Translations under genes and position numbers: made by a program
Notes under the pieces: model-generated
Seen by the model: only the letters and a program-made list of their open reading frames with translations
Databases searched by the model: none
What the model was told of the DNA's origin: nothing
Shown: positions 50,162 to 59,191 of the stretch, one piece after another
Layout of the letters: each line of letters starts with the position of its first letter
How positions within the stretch are numbered: position 1 is the stretch's first letter
From: an uncultured Lachnospiraceae bacterium
GTDB taxonomy: Bacteria > Bacillota > Clostridia > Lachnospirales > Lachnospiraceae
DNA length: 64,000 nt
NCBI GenBank assembly: GCA_910586615.1
Contig: CAJUJP010000016.1
Coordinates: 1 to 64,000, forward strand
Reading direction: 5' to 3'

Positions 50162-51690
50162 AATGCTCTCTCCTTTTCCTCACCGGCAAGCGCCGCTTTT
50201 ATCATGATTGCGCATTCCACGCGCTTTCTCTGCAATTCACAGCCAAGGTCATAAGTACCGTTGATACTGCCGCTGAAATTATATGCATTGGCCGCACATC
50301 CCCCGCTGCAGTAGAATTTCGCAAAGCAGTCCTTACACTTCTCCTTCGCATAGACATTACATCCTTTAAAAGTATCCCTGATATCCGTGCGGACGATTCC
50401 TTCATCCACATTCCCCATCAGAAATTCCTCCTGTCCCACAAACTGATGACAGGGATAAAAATCTCCCCATGGGGTTACCGCCAGATATTCCGTTCCCGAC
50501 CCGCAGCCTGACAACCGCTTTGCCACACAAGGGCCACCCTCTAAATCTATCATAAAATGAAAGAAATTAAAACCTTTTCCTTCTTTTTTTCTGCGAATAT
50601 ATTCCAGGGCAAGCTTGTCGTACTCTTCAAGAATCGCCGAAACATCCTCACCGCGGAGTGCATAATCCTCTGAATCAGCCGCCACTACCGGCTCCACGGA
50701 AATCTGCTCAAAGCCCTCATCCGCCAGATGCTTCACATCCTCTGCAAAATCCAGATTGTTTCTGGTAAAAGTGCCCCGCACATAATAATTCATCTGGTTT
50801 CTGCTCTCAGCCACCTTTTTATATTTCGGCACCACCTCATCATAGCTGCCCTGTCCGCCTCTGTGGGGCCGCATCAGATCATGAATCTCTTTACGCCCGT
50901 CTATGCTCAGAACGATATTGGCCATCTCTTTGTTGGCAAATTCCAGAACCTCATCGTCCAGCAGTACGCCGTTGGTGGTAAGGGTAAACCTGAATTTCTT
51001 ATTGTGCGGTTCTTCCAGACTTCTGCCGTAGGCCACCAGATCTTTCACCACCTGCCAGTTCATAAGCGGTTCCCCGCCGAAGAAATCCACTTCCAGATTT
51101 ACTCTGCTGCCGGAATTCTCCACCAGAAAATCAAGGGCTTTTCTACCCACTTCATAGCTCATCAGCGCCCTTCTCCCGTGATACTCGCCTTCTTCCGCAA
51201 AACAATATCTGCAGGCAAGATTGCAGTCATGGGCTATGTGGAGACAAAGCGCCTTTACCACAGTCTCCCTGTTATGAAAAGAATCAATGTATTTCTCATA
51301 CACGTCCTCTGTATACAGCATTCCTGCTTCCCGCAATTCCAGGAGTTCTTCTATAATTTCTTCCAGTTCCCGGAGATTTATGTTTCTGTCTCCACCGGAT
51401 CCCTGATCTGTGGTGGCCGATGTTTCCCGCTCTGTCTGATGCTTCTTCTGCGCACAGGTTTTCTCTTCTGTTTCCGCCTGATGTTTGACATCACAGACTT
51501 CTGAGTTTTTTTCAGCAGACAACTTCTCTACAGCATAAGCCGCCAGTTCTTCCTTCGTCTCCACATGCCGTGCAAGAGCTTCTTCTATGATCGGGATCAC
51601 ACGATATGCCGTCTCGTCCACCACATGCACGCAGCCGCTGTTGACATCCAGCACGATATGATACCCGTTGCTTATATATTGATGTATCAC
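50158..51690 (-). CDS. scfB: SCIFF peptide maturase, radical SAM thioether synthase
   Basis: This radical SAM/SPASM enzyme forms thioether cross-links in the SCIFF peptide encoded just upstream. Residues 1-55 form the N-terminal peptide-recognition part. Residues 156-163 carry the CxxxCxxC cluster motif (CNLACRYC). The C-terminal SPASM region has GCGSGTEYLAVTPWG and CKDCFAKFYCSGGC. Between the first two parts lies an extra hydrophilic stretch (about 60-106) rich in Glu/Lys/Gln/Thr, making the protein 510 residues where most relatives have about 450-460. It ends in an ATGA overlap with secDF. Confidence 0.93.
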   Translation of the reverse strand: MIHQYISNGYHIVLDVNSGCVHVVDETAYRVIPIIEEALARHVETKEELAAYAVEKLSAEKNSEVCDVKHQAETEEKTCAQKKHQTERETSATTDQGSGGDRNINLRELEEIIEELLELREAGMLYTEDVYEKYIDSFHNRETVVKALCLHIAHDCNLACRYCFAEEGEYHGRRALMSYEVGRKALDFLVENSGSRVNLEVDFFGGEPLMNWQVVKDLVAYGRSLEEPHNKKFRFTLTTNGVLLDDEVLEFANKEMANIVLSIDGRKEIHDLMRPHRGGQGSYDEVVPKYKKVAESRNQMNYYVRGTFTRNNLDFAEDVKHLADEGFEQISVEPVVAADSEDYALRGEDVSAILEEYDKLALEYIRRKKEGKGFNFFHFMIDLEGGPCVAKRLSGCGSGTEYLAVTPWGDFYPCHQFVGQEEFLMGNVDEGIVRTDIRDTFKGCNVYAKEKCKDCFAKFYCSGGCAANAYNFSGSINGTYDLGCELQRKRVECAIMIKAALAGEEKERAL

Positions 51691-51802
51691 TTTCCTTCTC
51701 CTAATTCAAATCCTGATCTCTTCAAATACTTAAACGCATAATAAGCAGCGACACGCGATCGCTGCTTACATTTCCTATCTTCTTTTAGCTGAAACCCGAA
51801 AA

Positions 51803-51946
51803 CTATCTGGCTTTCTCACAGCTCTGGTTGCCTACTGTACAGGATGTCTTGCATGCAGACTGGCAGGATGTCTGGCACTCGCCGCAGCCGCCCTTCTTCA
51901 TGGATTCCTTCAGGTTTCTTGTGCTCAATGTCTTAATATGCTTCAT
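51803..51946 (-). CDS. scfA: SCIFF peptide precursor (six cysteines in forty-five residues)
   Basis: The 47-residue peptide MKHIKTLSTRNLKESMKKGG begins the conserved leader, and six cysteines follow within 25 residues (GCGECQTSC, SACKTSC, QSC). This is the signature of the SCIFF family (TIGR03973), a ranthipeptide precursor almost universal in Clostridia. ScfB links cysteine sulfurs to acceptor residues, usually Thr. ATG 51946 follows AAGGAGG; the longer frame starting at 52048 is discarded. The biological role of mature SCIFF is not firmly settled; roles in quorum sensing and swarming-like physiology have been suggested. Confidence 0.96.
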   Translation of the reverse strand: MKHIKTLSTRNLKESMKKGGCGECQTSCQSACKTSCTVGNQSCEKAR

Positions 51947-52038
51947 AACTCTTATCCTCCTTATGTATCGTCTACTGCCCCGCCATCCGGCCTGTGGCAG
52001 CAAATGTACGAAACTGCACAAAATATGATATCTCGTGT

Positions 52039-52125
52039 AGTATAGCATAGTTTTAACTGCAGGAAAAGTATTTTATCGAAAAACTTTTACCAAAAACTTT
52101 TATCGAATCTTTATCAAGTTTTATC
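52039..52125 (-). promoter_or_regulatory. scfA promoter with GATAAA repeat array
   Basis: TATACT (minus strand, 52039-52044) is a good -10 with a poor -35 (TTTTCC, 17 bp away). Upstream are five near copies of GATAAA or GGTAAA, at 52072-52077, 52086-52091, 52099-52104, 52110-52115 and 52120-52125. Their starts are 14, 13, 11 and 10 bp apart. The array could be binding sites for a regulator or an A-tract UP element. Confidence 0.45.
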
Positions 52126-52164
52126 AAACCGGCAGCTTTTATGAAACTTCTGCCAAAACATGCT

Positions 52165-52539
52165 TTAACTGATCATGCCGCCCAGCATACCGCTTCCCGC
52201 GCACAGGAAGAAAACCGTCACCATATTTCCCGCCACATCCTGCAGTCCTCTGTTCACGATCAGGGACACGATCACCAGAATCACATAATAGGCCGTTCCC
52301 ATGGCAAGTCCCCACAGAAATTTCCGTTTGCCCTCACGCTTTCCTGCCAGCAGACCGGCTGCAAATGTAACGACTATGTAAATTCCGATAATGCAGATGG
52401 ACACCACCTTCTCGGAAAGACCAAACCGGTACAGCATAAATGCAAGAAGAAGCAACAGCCCGGCTGTCAGTATATACGCCGCCAGCATACACTTGGTAAT
52501 AAAAATCACTTTCTCCGTATAGATTTCCTTTTTCCCCAT
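52165..52539 (-). CDS. TIGR04086 family membrane protein
   Basis: This 124-residue protein has four predicted membrane helices (about 13-36, 45-66, 74-94, 102-124) with a basic loop GKREGKRKFLWG between helices 2 and 3. It resembles TIGR04086 proteins, which often stand beside the SCIFF genes in Clostridia. Function is unknown; a link to SCIFF export or sensing is only an inference from location. It lies about 220 bp upstream of scfA, on the same strand but separated by the scfA promoter. Confidence 0.8.
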   Translation of the reverse strand: MGKKEIYTEKVIFITKCMLAAYILTAGLLLLLAFMLYRFGLSEKVVSICIIGIYIVVTFAAGLLAGKREGKRKFLWGLAMGTAYYVILVIVSLIVNRGLQDVAGNMVTVFFLCAGSGMLGGMIS

Positions 52540-52643
52540 ATTTCCCTCCGTTCCGAAACCATTCCGCCGCAGAGCTTATTTGATCACAGCAATTAAGATA
52601 CCGCTAAAGATTTATTAATGTATATTCATCCTCCCGGAAAAAC

Positions 52644-52673
52644 TTGACACATTCTTGTATTCCATAGTAATAT
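52644..52673 (+). promoter_or_regulatory. Promoter of the CorC/HlyC-type gene
   Basis: TTGACA (52644-52649) and TAATAT (52668-52673) are 18 bp apart on the plus strand, leaving a leader of about 110 nt. It is the only clear plus-strand promoter in this region. Confidence 0.6.
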
Positions 52674-52792
52674 TTCAACTATAACAAATATGACTGTACA
52701 GCCGCAGCGCATTCCGGACAGCCGGGTTTCATGGCCGTTGCATCCGCTGTATGTCCAGACAATACTACATATTATAAGGAGTGAACGTTTCA

Positions 52793-54085
52793 TTGGATAC
52801 CACAGGTGTCATACAAATCGCAACCATTATTTTTCTGATTTTTTTATCGGGATTTTTCTCTTCTGCCGAGACAGCTTTTTCGACAGTCAACCGTGTACGC
52901 CTTCGTACACTTGCCCAGGAAGGAAATAAAGGCGCCGCCAGGGTGCTTGCCATACTGGATCAATACGGCAAAATGCTGAGCGCGGTTTTGATCGGTAACA
53001 ATATCGTCAACCTGTACGCATCTTCCGTTACAACGACCCTGGCTATCAAACTGTGGGGCAGCCGTGCTGTCGGGATTGCTACCGGAGTACTCACTTTCAC
53101 CTTACTGATGTTCGGTGAGATCATCCCCAAGACATGGGCCATGCAGAAAGCCGAATTCATCACGCTGTTTTACAGCGGCCCCATCCGTATGCTTATGACA
53201 GTCTTAACGCCGGTGATCTACGTGATCGACAAGATCTCCAACTGGATCCTGCGTTTTCTGCACATCAGCTCCGAGGGCAACAATTTCAGTATCACAGAAA
53301 AAGAACTGAAGACCTATGTGGATGTAAGCCACGAAGGAGGCGTGATCGAGACCGAGGAACGGGAACTGATCTACAACGTATTTGATTTCGGTGACACTGT
53401 CGCCAAAGATATCATGATTCCCCGCATCCAGATGACCACGGTGCCCATTGATGCCTCTTATCAGGAACTGCTGTCCACCTTCCAGGCTTCCATGTTCACC
53501 CGGATTCCTGTTTATGACGGCGACCCGGACCACATCATCGGCGTGGTCAATATTAAAGATTTCATACTGGTAAAAGATAAAGAAAAGTTCCAGCTCAAAA
53601 AGATCCTGCGTGAAGCATACTATACTTATGAATATAAGAGTGTTTCCGATCTTTTGATGGAGATTCGTGAAAAATCCCTGAGCATCGCCTTCGTTTTGAG
53701 CGAATACGGCGCCACAGTGGGCATGATCACGATGGAAGATATGATTGAGGAACTGGTGGGTGAGATCCGCGATGAATACGATGCCGACGAAGAAGAACTG
53801 ATCCAGGAAATAGACGACGGACAGTATCTTGTGGAAGGCAGCATGAAGCTGGACGATATCAATGATGCCCTTGACATAGAACTGGAATCCGAAGATTATG
53901 ATTCCGCAGGCGGCCTGATCATAGAGAAGCTTGCCCGTCTCCCTCAGGACAAGGAGACAATCCTGCTGGATAACGGCATCTCCCTGCAGGCAGACGGGGT
54001 ACGGGACAACCGCATCCTCAAAGTACTGATCACCCTTCCCGCCGAAGAAGATCCAGAAGCGGAAGAAGCTCCTGCCCAGTCCTGA
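52793..54085 (+). CDS. CNNM/CorC-type membrane protein with CBS domains
   Basis: The protein has a DUF21 membrane domain with three to four helices (about 1-170; GFFSSAETAFSTVNR and GEIIPKTWA are typical), a CBS pair (about 200-330; IMIPRIQM, FTRIPVYDG) and a CorC/HlyC C-terminal domain (about 345-420). Such proteins act in Mg2+ or Co2+ homeostasis, and some export Mg2+. Start choice: AAGGAG (52776-52781) overlaps GTG 52781, so TTG 52793 is preferred; either gives nearly the same protein. Its last 56 bp overlap the convergent HAD phosphatase gene. Confidence 0.88.
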   Translation: MDTTGVIQIATIIFLIFLSGFFSSAETAFSTVNRVRLRTLAQEGNKGAARVLAILDQYGKMLSAVLIGNNIVNLYASSVTTTLAIKLWGSRAVGIATGVLTFTLLMFGEIIPKTWAMQKAEFITLFYSGPIRMLMTVLTPVIYVIDKISNWILRFLHISSEGNNFSITEKELKTYVDVSHEGGVIETEERELIYNVFDFGDTVAKDIMIPRIQMTTVPIDASYQELLSTFQASMFTRIPVYDGDPDHIIGVVNIKDFILVKDKEKFQLKKILREAYYTYEYKSVSDLLMEIREKSLSIAFVLSEYGATVGMITMEDMIEELVGEIRDEYDADEEELIQEIDDGQYLVEGSMKLDDINDALDIELESEDYDSAGGLIIEKLARLPQDKETILLDNGISLQADGVRDNRILKVLITLPAEEDPEAEEAPAQS

Positions 54086-54698
54086 TCATCCGGTCCCCAC
54101 ATGCCCCGGCCGCAAGAAGCTGTTCCGGGGTACGAAATCCCCAGGTGACACTGATGCATGTCATAGGCACACTCGCAGCAGTCTGCAGATCCACTTCAGA
54201 GTCCCCTACATAGACGGCACAGGATGCCTCAGAAGATAATTCGGCCAGTGCCCGATACACCAGATCGGGCGCCGGCTTTCTTTTTATCCCGTCACTGTCT
54301 CCAAATGTCTTCTGCACATAATCCCCGAAAAACTTTGCACAAAGCTGCTTTACCGCCGGGTCAGGTTTATTGGAAACGACAGCCATACGGTATCCTGCCT
54401 GTTTCACCGCCGCAAGCATCTGTACCACCCCTTCGTAGGGCATGGTCTTGTCCTCGCAGTGTATTCTGTAATGTTCCCGAAAAGCTGCCAGTATATCCTC
54501 ATAAGCCGGTTCTTCAAACCCACGGGGCAGAACACGCTCAATCAGCTTCGCCGCACCGTTTCCCACACGGCTTCTGATTTCTTCCATGGTATGCACGGGA
54601 AATCCATACTGCTCCATCACCGCGTTCACACTGTCCGTCAGATCCTCCAATGTGTTGAGCAGTGTCCCGTCAAGATCAAAAATTACGGTATCTATCAT
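54030..54698 (-). CDS. HAD-superfamily phosphatase, phosphoglycolate phosphatase-like
   Basis: The product has the HAD motifs DLDGTLLNTLEDL, VSNKP, KRKPAPD and GDSEVD, with a helical cap between the first and second. This is the class IA (Gph-like) layout, and length is 222. Substrate specificity is not fixed by sequence; phosphoglycolate or another small sugar phosphate is likely. ATG 54698 follows AAAGGAAG. Its stop lies 56 bp inside the 3' end of the convergent gene, and its start is 21 bp downstream of the sensor kinase. Confidence 0.88.
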   Translation of the reverse strand: MIDTVIFDLDGTLLNTLEDLTDSVNAVMEQYGFPVHTMEEIRSRVGNGAAKLIERVLPRGFEEPAYEDILAAFREHYRIHCEDKTMPYEGVVQMLAAVKQAGYRMAVVSNKPDPAVKQLCAKFFGDYVQKTFGDSDGIKRKPAPDLVYRALAELSSEASCAVYVGDSEVDLQTAASVPMTCISVTWGFRTPEQLLAAGACGDRMIRTGQELLPLLDLLRREG

Positions 54699-54718
54699 GA
54701 TATCGTTGTCTTCCTTTC

Positions 54719-56968
54719 TCAAAGTTCTTCTTCTCTTTTTAAGTTTGAATTATCCTGTATAATATACTCCTTCGGCAGATACCGAAGCAGCATCCGTTCC
54801 AGCATGGTTCCCTCGATGGGCTTGGCAAGATAATCGTCAAACCCTTTCTCAAGATACATCTCCCGCACGCCTGCCATCGCATTGGCCGTCAACGCTATCA
54901 CCACCGAATCTTTACAGCAGTTGCCCGGCATATCCCGAAGCGCTTCCAGCGTCTCTATTCCGTCCATTCCCGGCATCATATGATCCAAAAGGATCACATC
55001 GTAATGCTCCGCCGCGGCACGTTCCAGACACGCCTTTCCACTGTCCGCACAAGTCACCTGCACTTCTGTCTTGCGCAGCAGCCCGCGGATCACCGTCAGA
55101 TTAACCTTGTTGTCATCCACTGCCAGCACTTTTGCCTCCGGCGCCACAAATACGGGAATGGTCTCCCGCCGCCTGCCCGCTCCCTTTGCCTCTTCCTGCA
55201 GAGATCCCACGGTCTCCTCACCGATCACTTCCTGTTCCAGCGTTACCGTAAAGGTGGATCCTTCTCCGTATACGCTTGATACCTCCACAGTTCCGTGCAT
55301 CAGCTGCACCAGCCTGTCCACAATACACAGTCCCAGACCGCTTCCCTCTATAGCATGTACCTGTCCTTCATCCACTCTGTCAAATTTACTGAACAGCCTG
55401 TCGATGCTCTCCTCTTTAATGCCGATTCCGGTATCTGAAATCTCAAAAGTAAGTTTCACCCGCCGCTCTGCTGTCTTCTTATAGGAGACAGTCAGCGTCA
55501 CGCCGCCCTTCATCGTATACTTAACAGCATTTGTCAGAATGTTGAGCAGTACCTGGCGTACCCGGACCTGATCTCCCATCAGGACAGCCGGCGTATCCTT
55601 GGGAACATGAAAAGCAAGATCCAGTCCCTTTTCTCCGGCGCGTATGCTGCATTCTGTCTTCAGCGCTTTTAACAGCATCCGCAGGGAATAGGCTTCCTCC
55701 ACCACTTCCATCATCCCCGATTCAATCTTGGAAAAATCAAGGATATCATTGATCAGCACCAGAAGAGATTTGCTGGCATCCTGAATGTTTCTGGCGTATT
55801 CCAGAATTGTCTCATCCCCGCTCTCCCGCAGGATCATCTCATTCATTCCCATGACCGCATTGATGGGTGTCCTGATCTCATGCGACATATTTGCCAGAAA
55901 AGAGCCCTTGGCCTCGTTGGCCCGGTCCGCCCGCTGCTTTTCCCGGGCAAGCTGCTCCACCATATGTACATGCTGGGTCACATCATGCACGATCACGATA
56001 TATCCGATAATATCTTTGTAACCATCATATATTTTGTCAATGCTGACGCTGCAGCTCCGGCCATTCTGCAGACATTTTGCCTCCACGCGGTTCTTGCTTC
56101 CCTGAAACCGGAAAACATTATGCTGCATGTCAAAAATATCTTTCATCCGCATTTTGCAGCACTCTTCCGCACTCATTCCCAGAAAGACGGTAGCGCCGTT
56201 ATTAACGATACACAGTTTTTCTCCTTCATCAAACAGAAATACCGGCTCGTCCACGGAATAATATACGAACTCCGACATATTTTCCAAAGTAACTCTGGAC
56301 TTATTATAAAATATATACGTCTGGTAAAGTACCATTTGTGCCGCAAACTGCCCGATGGTGCTTCCCGGAAAAGTCATATATCCGGACATCTGCATCAACG
56401 TGTCAAATGCGCAGCCGAACCCTACGATAAACACGCATACCATCAGTGCACATGCCATAATCTTCTCTCTCTTACGGATGCTCCTGCGCAGCATATAGAC
56501 TGCCAGAAAGATCATATTCACCGCAATTGCCGCACAGAAGACTGTATATGCACCGCTCCAGATCCCCGGTTTGATCCGGTAGGCCATGCCGTATGCCGTC
56601 TTTTCAAAGACCATTCTGTCCCGCCTGATCAAAAAGGGATACAGCAGCACTCCCATCCAGGCAAAGCCGACGATCCAGTGCATCATCCTGCCCCGGATCC
56701 CTGACCAGAATACCAGAAGATACGTAATACAGATAAACTGTCCGAAAACAGCCGCCAGTGCCAGCGCACGCATAAGCGCCGCACTGCCCGGATCAGTCTG
56801 TATGACTACCAGCCCGATAAACAGACTCCATGCCCCGCTGAGCATCGTGGATGTAAAATAAAGACGATCAATCCTGTTTTTCTTGATCCCTTTACGCAGC
56901 ACGATCAGTCCCACAAAGAATGTTATCACTGTAAAACCATATAAAAGGATAAACAGCAGCTGTCCCAT
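54719..56968 (-). CDS. Hybrid sensor histidine kinase/response regulator
   Basis: Seven N-terminal helices (about 1-225, a 7TM-type input domain) are followed by a PAS domain (about 235-335), a HisKA domain with phospho-acceptor His363 (ANMSHEIRTPINAV), and a HATPase_c domain with NILTNAVKYT, SDTGIGI and GSGLGL. A C-terminal receiver domain follows with LLDHMMPGMDG. The kinase would relay phosphate internally to its own receiver and then to an unknown partner. No separate response regulator or Hpt protein lies nearby. The 7TM signal is unknown. Confidence 0.92.
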   Translation of the reverse strand: MGQLLFILLYGFTVITFFVGLIVLRKGIKKNRIDRLYFTSTMLSGAWSLFIGLVVIQTDPGSAALMRALALAAVFGQFICITYLLVFWSGIRGRMMHWIVGFAWMGVLLYPFLIRRDRMVFEKTAYGMAYRIKPGIWSGAYTVFCAAIAVNMIFLAVYMLRRSIRKREKIMACALMVCVFIVGFGCAFDTLMQMSGYMTFPGSTIGQFAAQMVLYQTYIFYNKSRVTLENMSEFVYYSVDEPVFLFDEGEKLCIVNNGATVFLGMSAEECCKMRMKDIFDMQHNVFRFQGSKNRVEAKCLQNGRSCSVSIDKIYDGYKDIIGYIVIVHDVTQHVHMVEQLAREKQRADRANEAKGSFLANMSHEIRTPINAVMGMNEMILRESGDETILEYARNIQDASKSLLVLINDILDFSKIESGMMEVVEEAYSLRMLLKALKTECSIRAGEKGLDLAFHVPKDTPAVLMGDQVRVRQVLLNILTNAVKYTMKGGVTLTVSYKKTAERRVKLTFEISDTGIGIKEESIDRLFSKFDRVDEGQVHAIEGSGLGLCIVDRLVQLMHGTVEVSSVYGEGSTFTVTLEQEVIGEETVGSLQEEAKGAGRRRETIPVFVAPEAKVLAVDDNKVNLTVIRGLLRKTEVQVTCADSGKACLERAAAEHYDVILLDHMMPGMDGIETLEALRDMPGNCCKDSVVIALTANAMAGVREMYLEKGFDDYLAKPIEGTMLERMLLRYLPKEYIIQDNSNLKREEEL

Positions 56969-56984
56969 GTTCCTTCTCTCTTTC

Positions 56985-57938
56985 CTATCTGTGCTCCACC
57001 AGATTCATCACTGCCTCGATCTCAGCCCCGTTGTCCGGCGCTTCTTCTATCAATTCATGCTTTCCGTCTTCAGTCACTCTGCCGAACCGGTTTCCCTGTT
57101 CCGTCTGTACCAGTGTATAATAGAGAATTTCCTGAGATTCCCGCAGCCGGATCACATAAACCCGGTAGCACATCCCCTTCTTCATCGCCTTATCCGGCAG
57201 ATCCACTCTGGTCATCTGCATATCTTCCGTCAGGTTCAGCGTCATCACGGAAAAATCCTCCGGCGACACGGCCACGAAGTCCTTCCTGCCCTCCGGATAC
57301 ATCTCTTCATAAAACGGTACAAGAAAAGCCCCCTCTTCCTTCTGCAGCTTTTCCAGTCCTGTTTCCTTCTGCTCAAAAAGATACTTCGGAAGCAGATGAA
57401 GCGCTACCCGGTTGTGTACGATGTCCTGAAACTGCTTTTCCGTCACCTTCACCGTCTTCTGTGCCTGCTGTTGCTGCTGCTGCATCAGACTGTCCCGGCG
57501 TTTCATCGCCACCTCCAGCACAGCCTTCGTCAGTACCATGTTGTGGGTAAACGGATTGAGCACCATAGTCTCCACCTGCCCCGGCCCAGACATCAGCATG
57601 GACAGACAGCCGAAAAAGGGCAGCCCCATCAAAGCCGGGCTTTTCCTGTCATCCGGTATCTGTGCCGTGGATGTAAAGATCGGAAGCGCCTGCCCGCCCG
57701 CCTCATTGCGCAGCAGACAGGGCATAATCTTCGTCTCTTTCGGAAGCTGAACCGGTTTGCCCTCTTTCATCAGCCTCTCCGTCTCTTCATCCAGTCCTTC
57801 CGGCTTCATCGTAGGCATCAGAATCATTGATTTTTCCAAAATCCCCATGACTGCGGCATACTTGTCCTTCTGCCTGTCCTGCACAAACGCCTCCACGGCC
57901 TCTTCCAGCTTTGTATTGTCAAATTTTTGATCTGCCAT
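56985..57938 (-). CDS. SseB-family protein
   Basis: The 317-residue soluble protein begins with the SseB N-terminal pattern (LEEAVEAFVQDRQKDKYAAV, then SMILMPTM) and ends with an acidic tail containing the EIEAVMNLV pattern. A Gln-rich run (QQQQQQ) sits near residue 155. SseB-domain proteins have no general function assigned in Firmicutes. ATG 57938 is used; ATG 57941 is equally possible with GGAGGAG just before. It stands 16 bp upstream of the sensor kinase, so co-transcription is likely. Confidence 0.7.
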   Translation of the reverse strand: MADQKFDNTKLEEAVEAFVQDRQKDKYAAVMGILEKSMILMPTMKPEGLDEETERLMKEGKPVQLPKETKIMPCLLRNEAGGQALPIFTSTAQIPDDRKSPALMGLPFFGCLSMLMSGPGQVETMVLNPFTHNMVLTKAVLEVAMKRRDSLMQQQQQQAQKTVKVTEKQFQDIVHNRVALHLLPKYLFEQKETGLEKLQKEEGAFLVPFYEEMYPEGRKDFVAVSPEDFSVMTLNLTEDMQMTRVDLPDKAMKKGMCYRVYVIRLRESQEILYYTLVQTEQGNRFGRVTEDGKHELIEEAPDNGAEIEAVMNLVEHR

Positions 57939-57977
57939 CATACTCCTCCATATTTTCAGGTTCTAAACTGTTCTTTT

Positions 57978-59141
57978 TTATTTACCAGACTTACTGCTGT
58001 CCTGTACCGATTCCTTCCTGCTTCCCCGCATCAGCCCGATCAGCTTCCGGTCTATCATATGAAGGACCACCGCCGAGAGAATGGAAAGCGTATAACATGT
58101 CAGAATATATATGACCCTGTTGCTCCCCGGTGTATACAAAAGGAACAGGTTGTGGATCAGATACAGTTCCAGCGCGATTTCTCCCAGAAAATCCAGGATC
58201 TTATTGCCGAATCTGATCTTCTGGGTCAGAATCACCACCGTAATGATCACCACAAAAACAAATGAAAACTGCACTCCCAGCGTCTGCCACTTTTCCTTAT
58301 ACCCCGGATAACCGTCCCATTCAACCCAGTAGCCTTTGTTCTGCAGCATATAGATCGTCCTGTTGTACAGAAAGACCGAAAGTACCACGAAAACCATAAA
58401 CACAAGCCCGTAAAACTTCCTGATCAATCCCAGAATCTGCTCTTCCCACCGGGCAAACATGATTCCCACCCAGACCATAAGCGTGGTATTGTACCACCAT
58501 TCTCCGTGAAACCACAATCCCTGGGTAGGTGTCGTCGTATCATGTCCCAGCCGAAGACTGAATGTGATCAGAAGCATCACGCATATCCCGTATACGATAC
58601 ATGCAGCATCCCGGTTTTTGATCAGCCGGAATACAACATAAAATAACACATATAAGATCAGAACCTCCACGATATACCACATCTGGGAATTCATCAGGAT
58701 TGCACCTGAAAGATAAGGCATCAGTTCTCCCTCTTTGAATTCATACCCCGAAAAATATGACCCCAGAATAAAAACGAAGTTACAAATATAGAAAGGGACC
58801 AGAATCGCCGGAAGCCTGTTTTTCATAAATCCTTTCAGATAATCAGGTTTGTCACGCAGGCTGGTATACAGTCCGTAACCGGAGAAAAAGAAGAACATTC
58901 CCACGAAACACACACCAATATCTACCATAAACAACAGAATGCCCGTATCTTCCTTCGCAAAGTAAATCGTCTGGGACATATGATGCAGCATAATGGCCAC
59001 CGCGCAAAAGCCAAGCAGCCCCTTTGATGTGCGCAGAGACAGTGCATCTTTGCACCATCCTCCTTTTACCGCCGGTTTGACTCCAATCAACAGGATCACA
59101 GCAAGTATGCTGTAAAAAATGAAATAATATTCTTTTGCCAT
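57978..59141 (-). CDS. Membrane acyltransferase (acyltransferase 3 family)
   Basis: The 387-residue protein has about ten membrane helices and the AT3 pattern: an early His in MLHHMSQTIY, FFFFSGYGLYTSL and a late ELYLIHNLFLLY. Such enzymes acetylate or succinylate cell-surface polysaccharides or other exported molecules. Substrate unknown. It is followed by the SseB-like gene 40 bp downstream. Confidence 0.85.
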   Translation of the reverse strand: MAKEYYFIFYSILAVILLIGVKPAVKGGWCKDALSLRTSKGLLGFCAVAIMLHHMSQTIYFAKEDTGILLFMVDIGVCFVGMFFFFSGYGLYTSLRDKPDYLKGFMKNRLPAILVPFYICNFVFILGSYFSGYEFKEGELMPYLSGAILMNSQMWYIVEVLILYVLFYVVFRLIKNRDAACIVYGICVMLLITFSLRLGHDTTTPTQGLWFHGEWWYNTTLMVWVGIMFARWEEQILGLIRKFYGLVFMVFVVLSVFLYNRTIYMLQNKGYWVEWDGYPGYKEKWQTLGVQFSFVFVVIITVVILTQKIRFGNKILDFLGEIALELYLIHNLFLLYTPGSNRVIYILTCYTLSILSAVVLHMIDRKLIGLMRGSRKESVQDSSKSGK

Positions 59142-59191
59142 AACACTCTTCCCCTTTGTCCCCTTCTGCCTCTCAGCCTGTTCTGTCTTCT

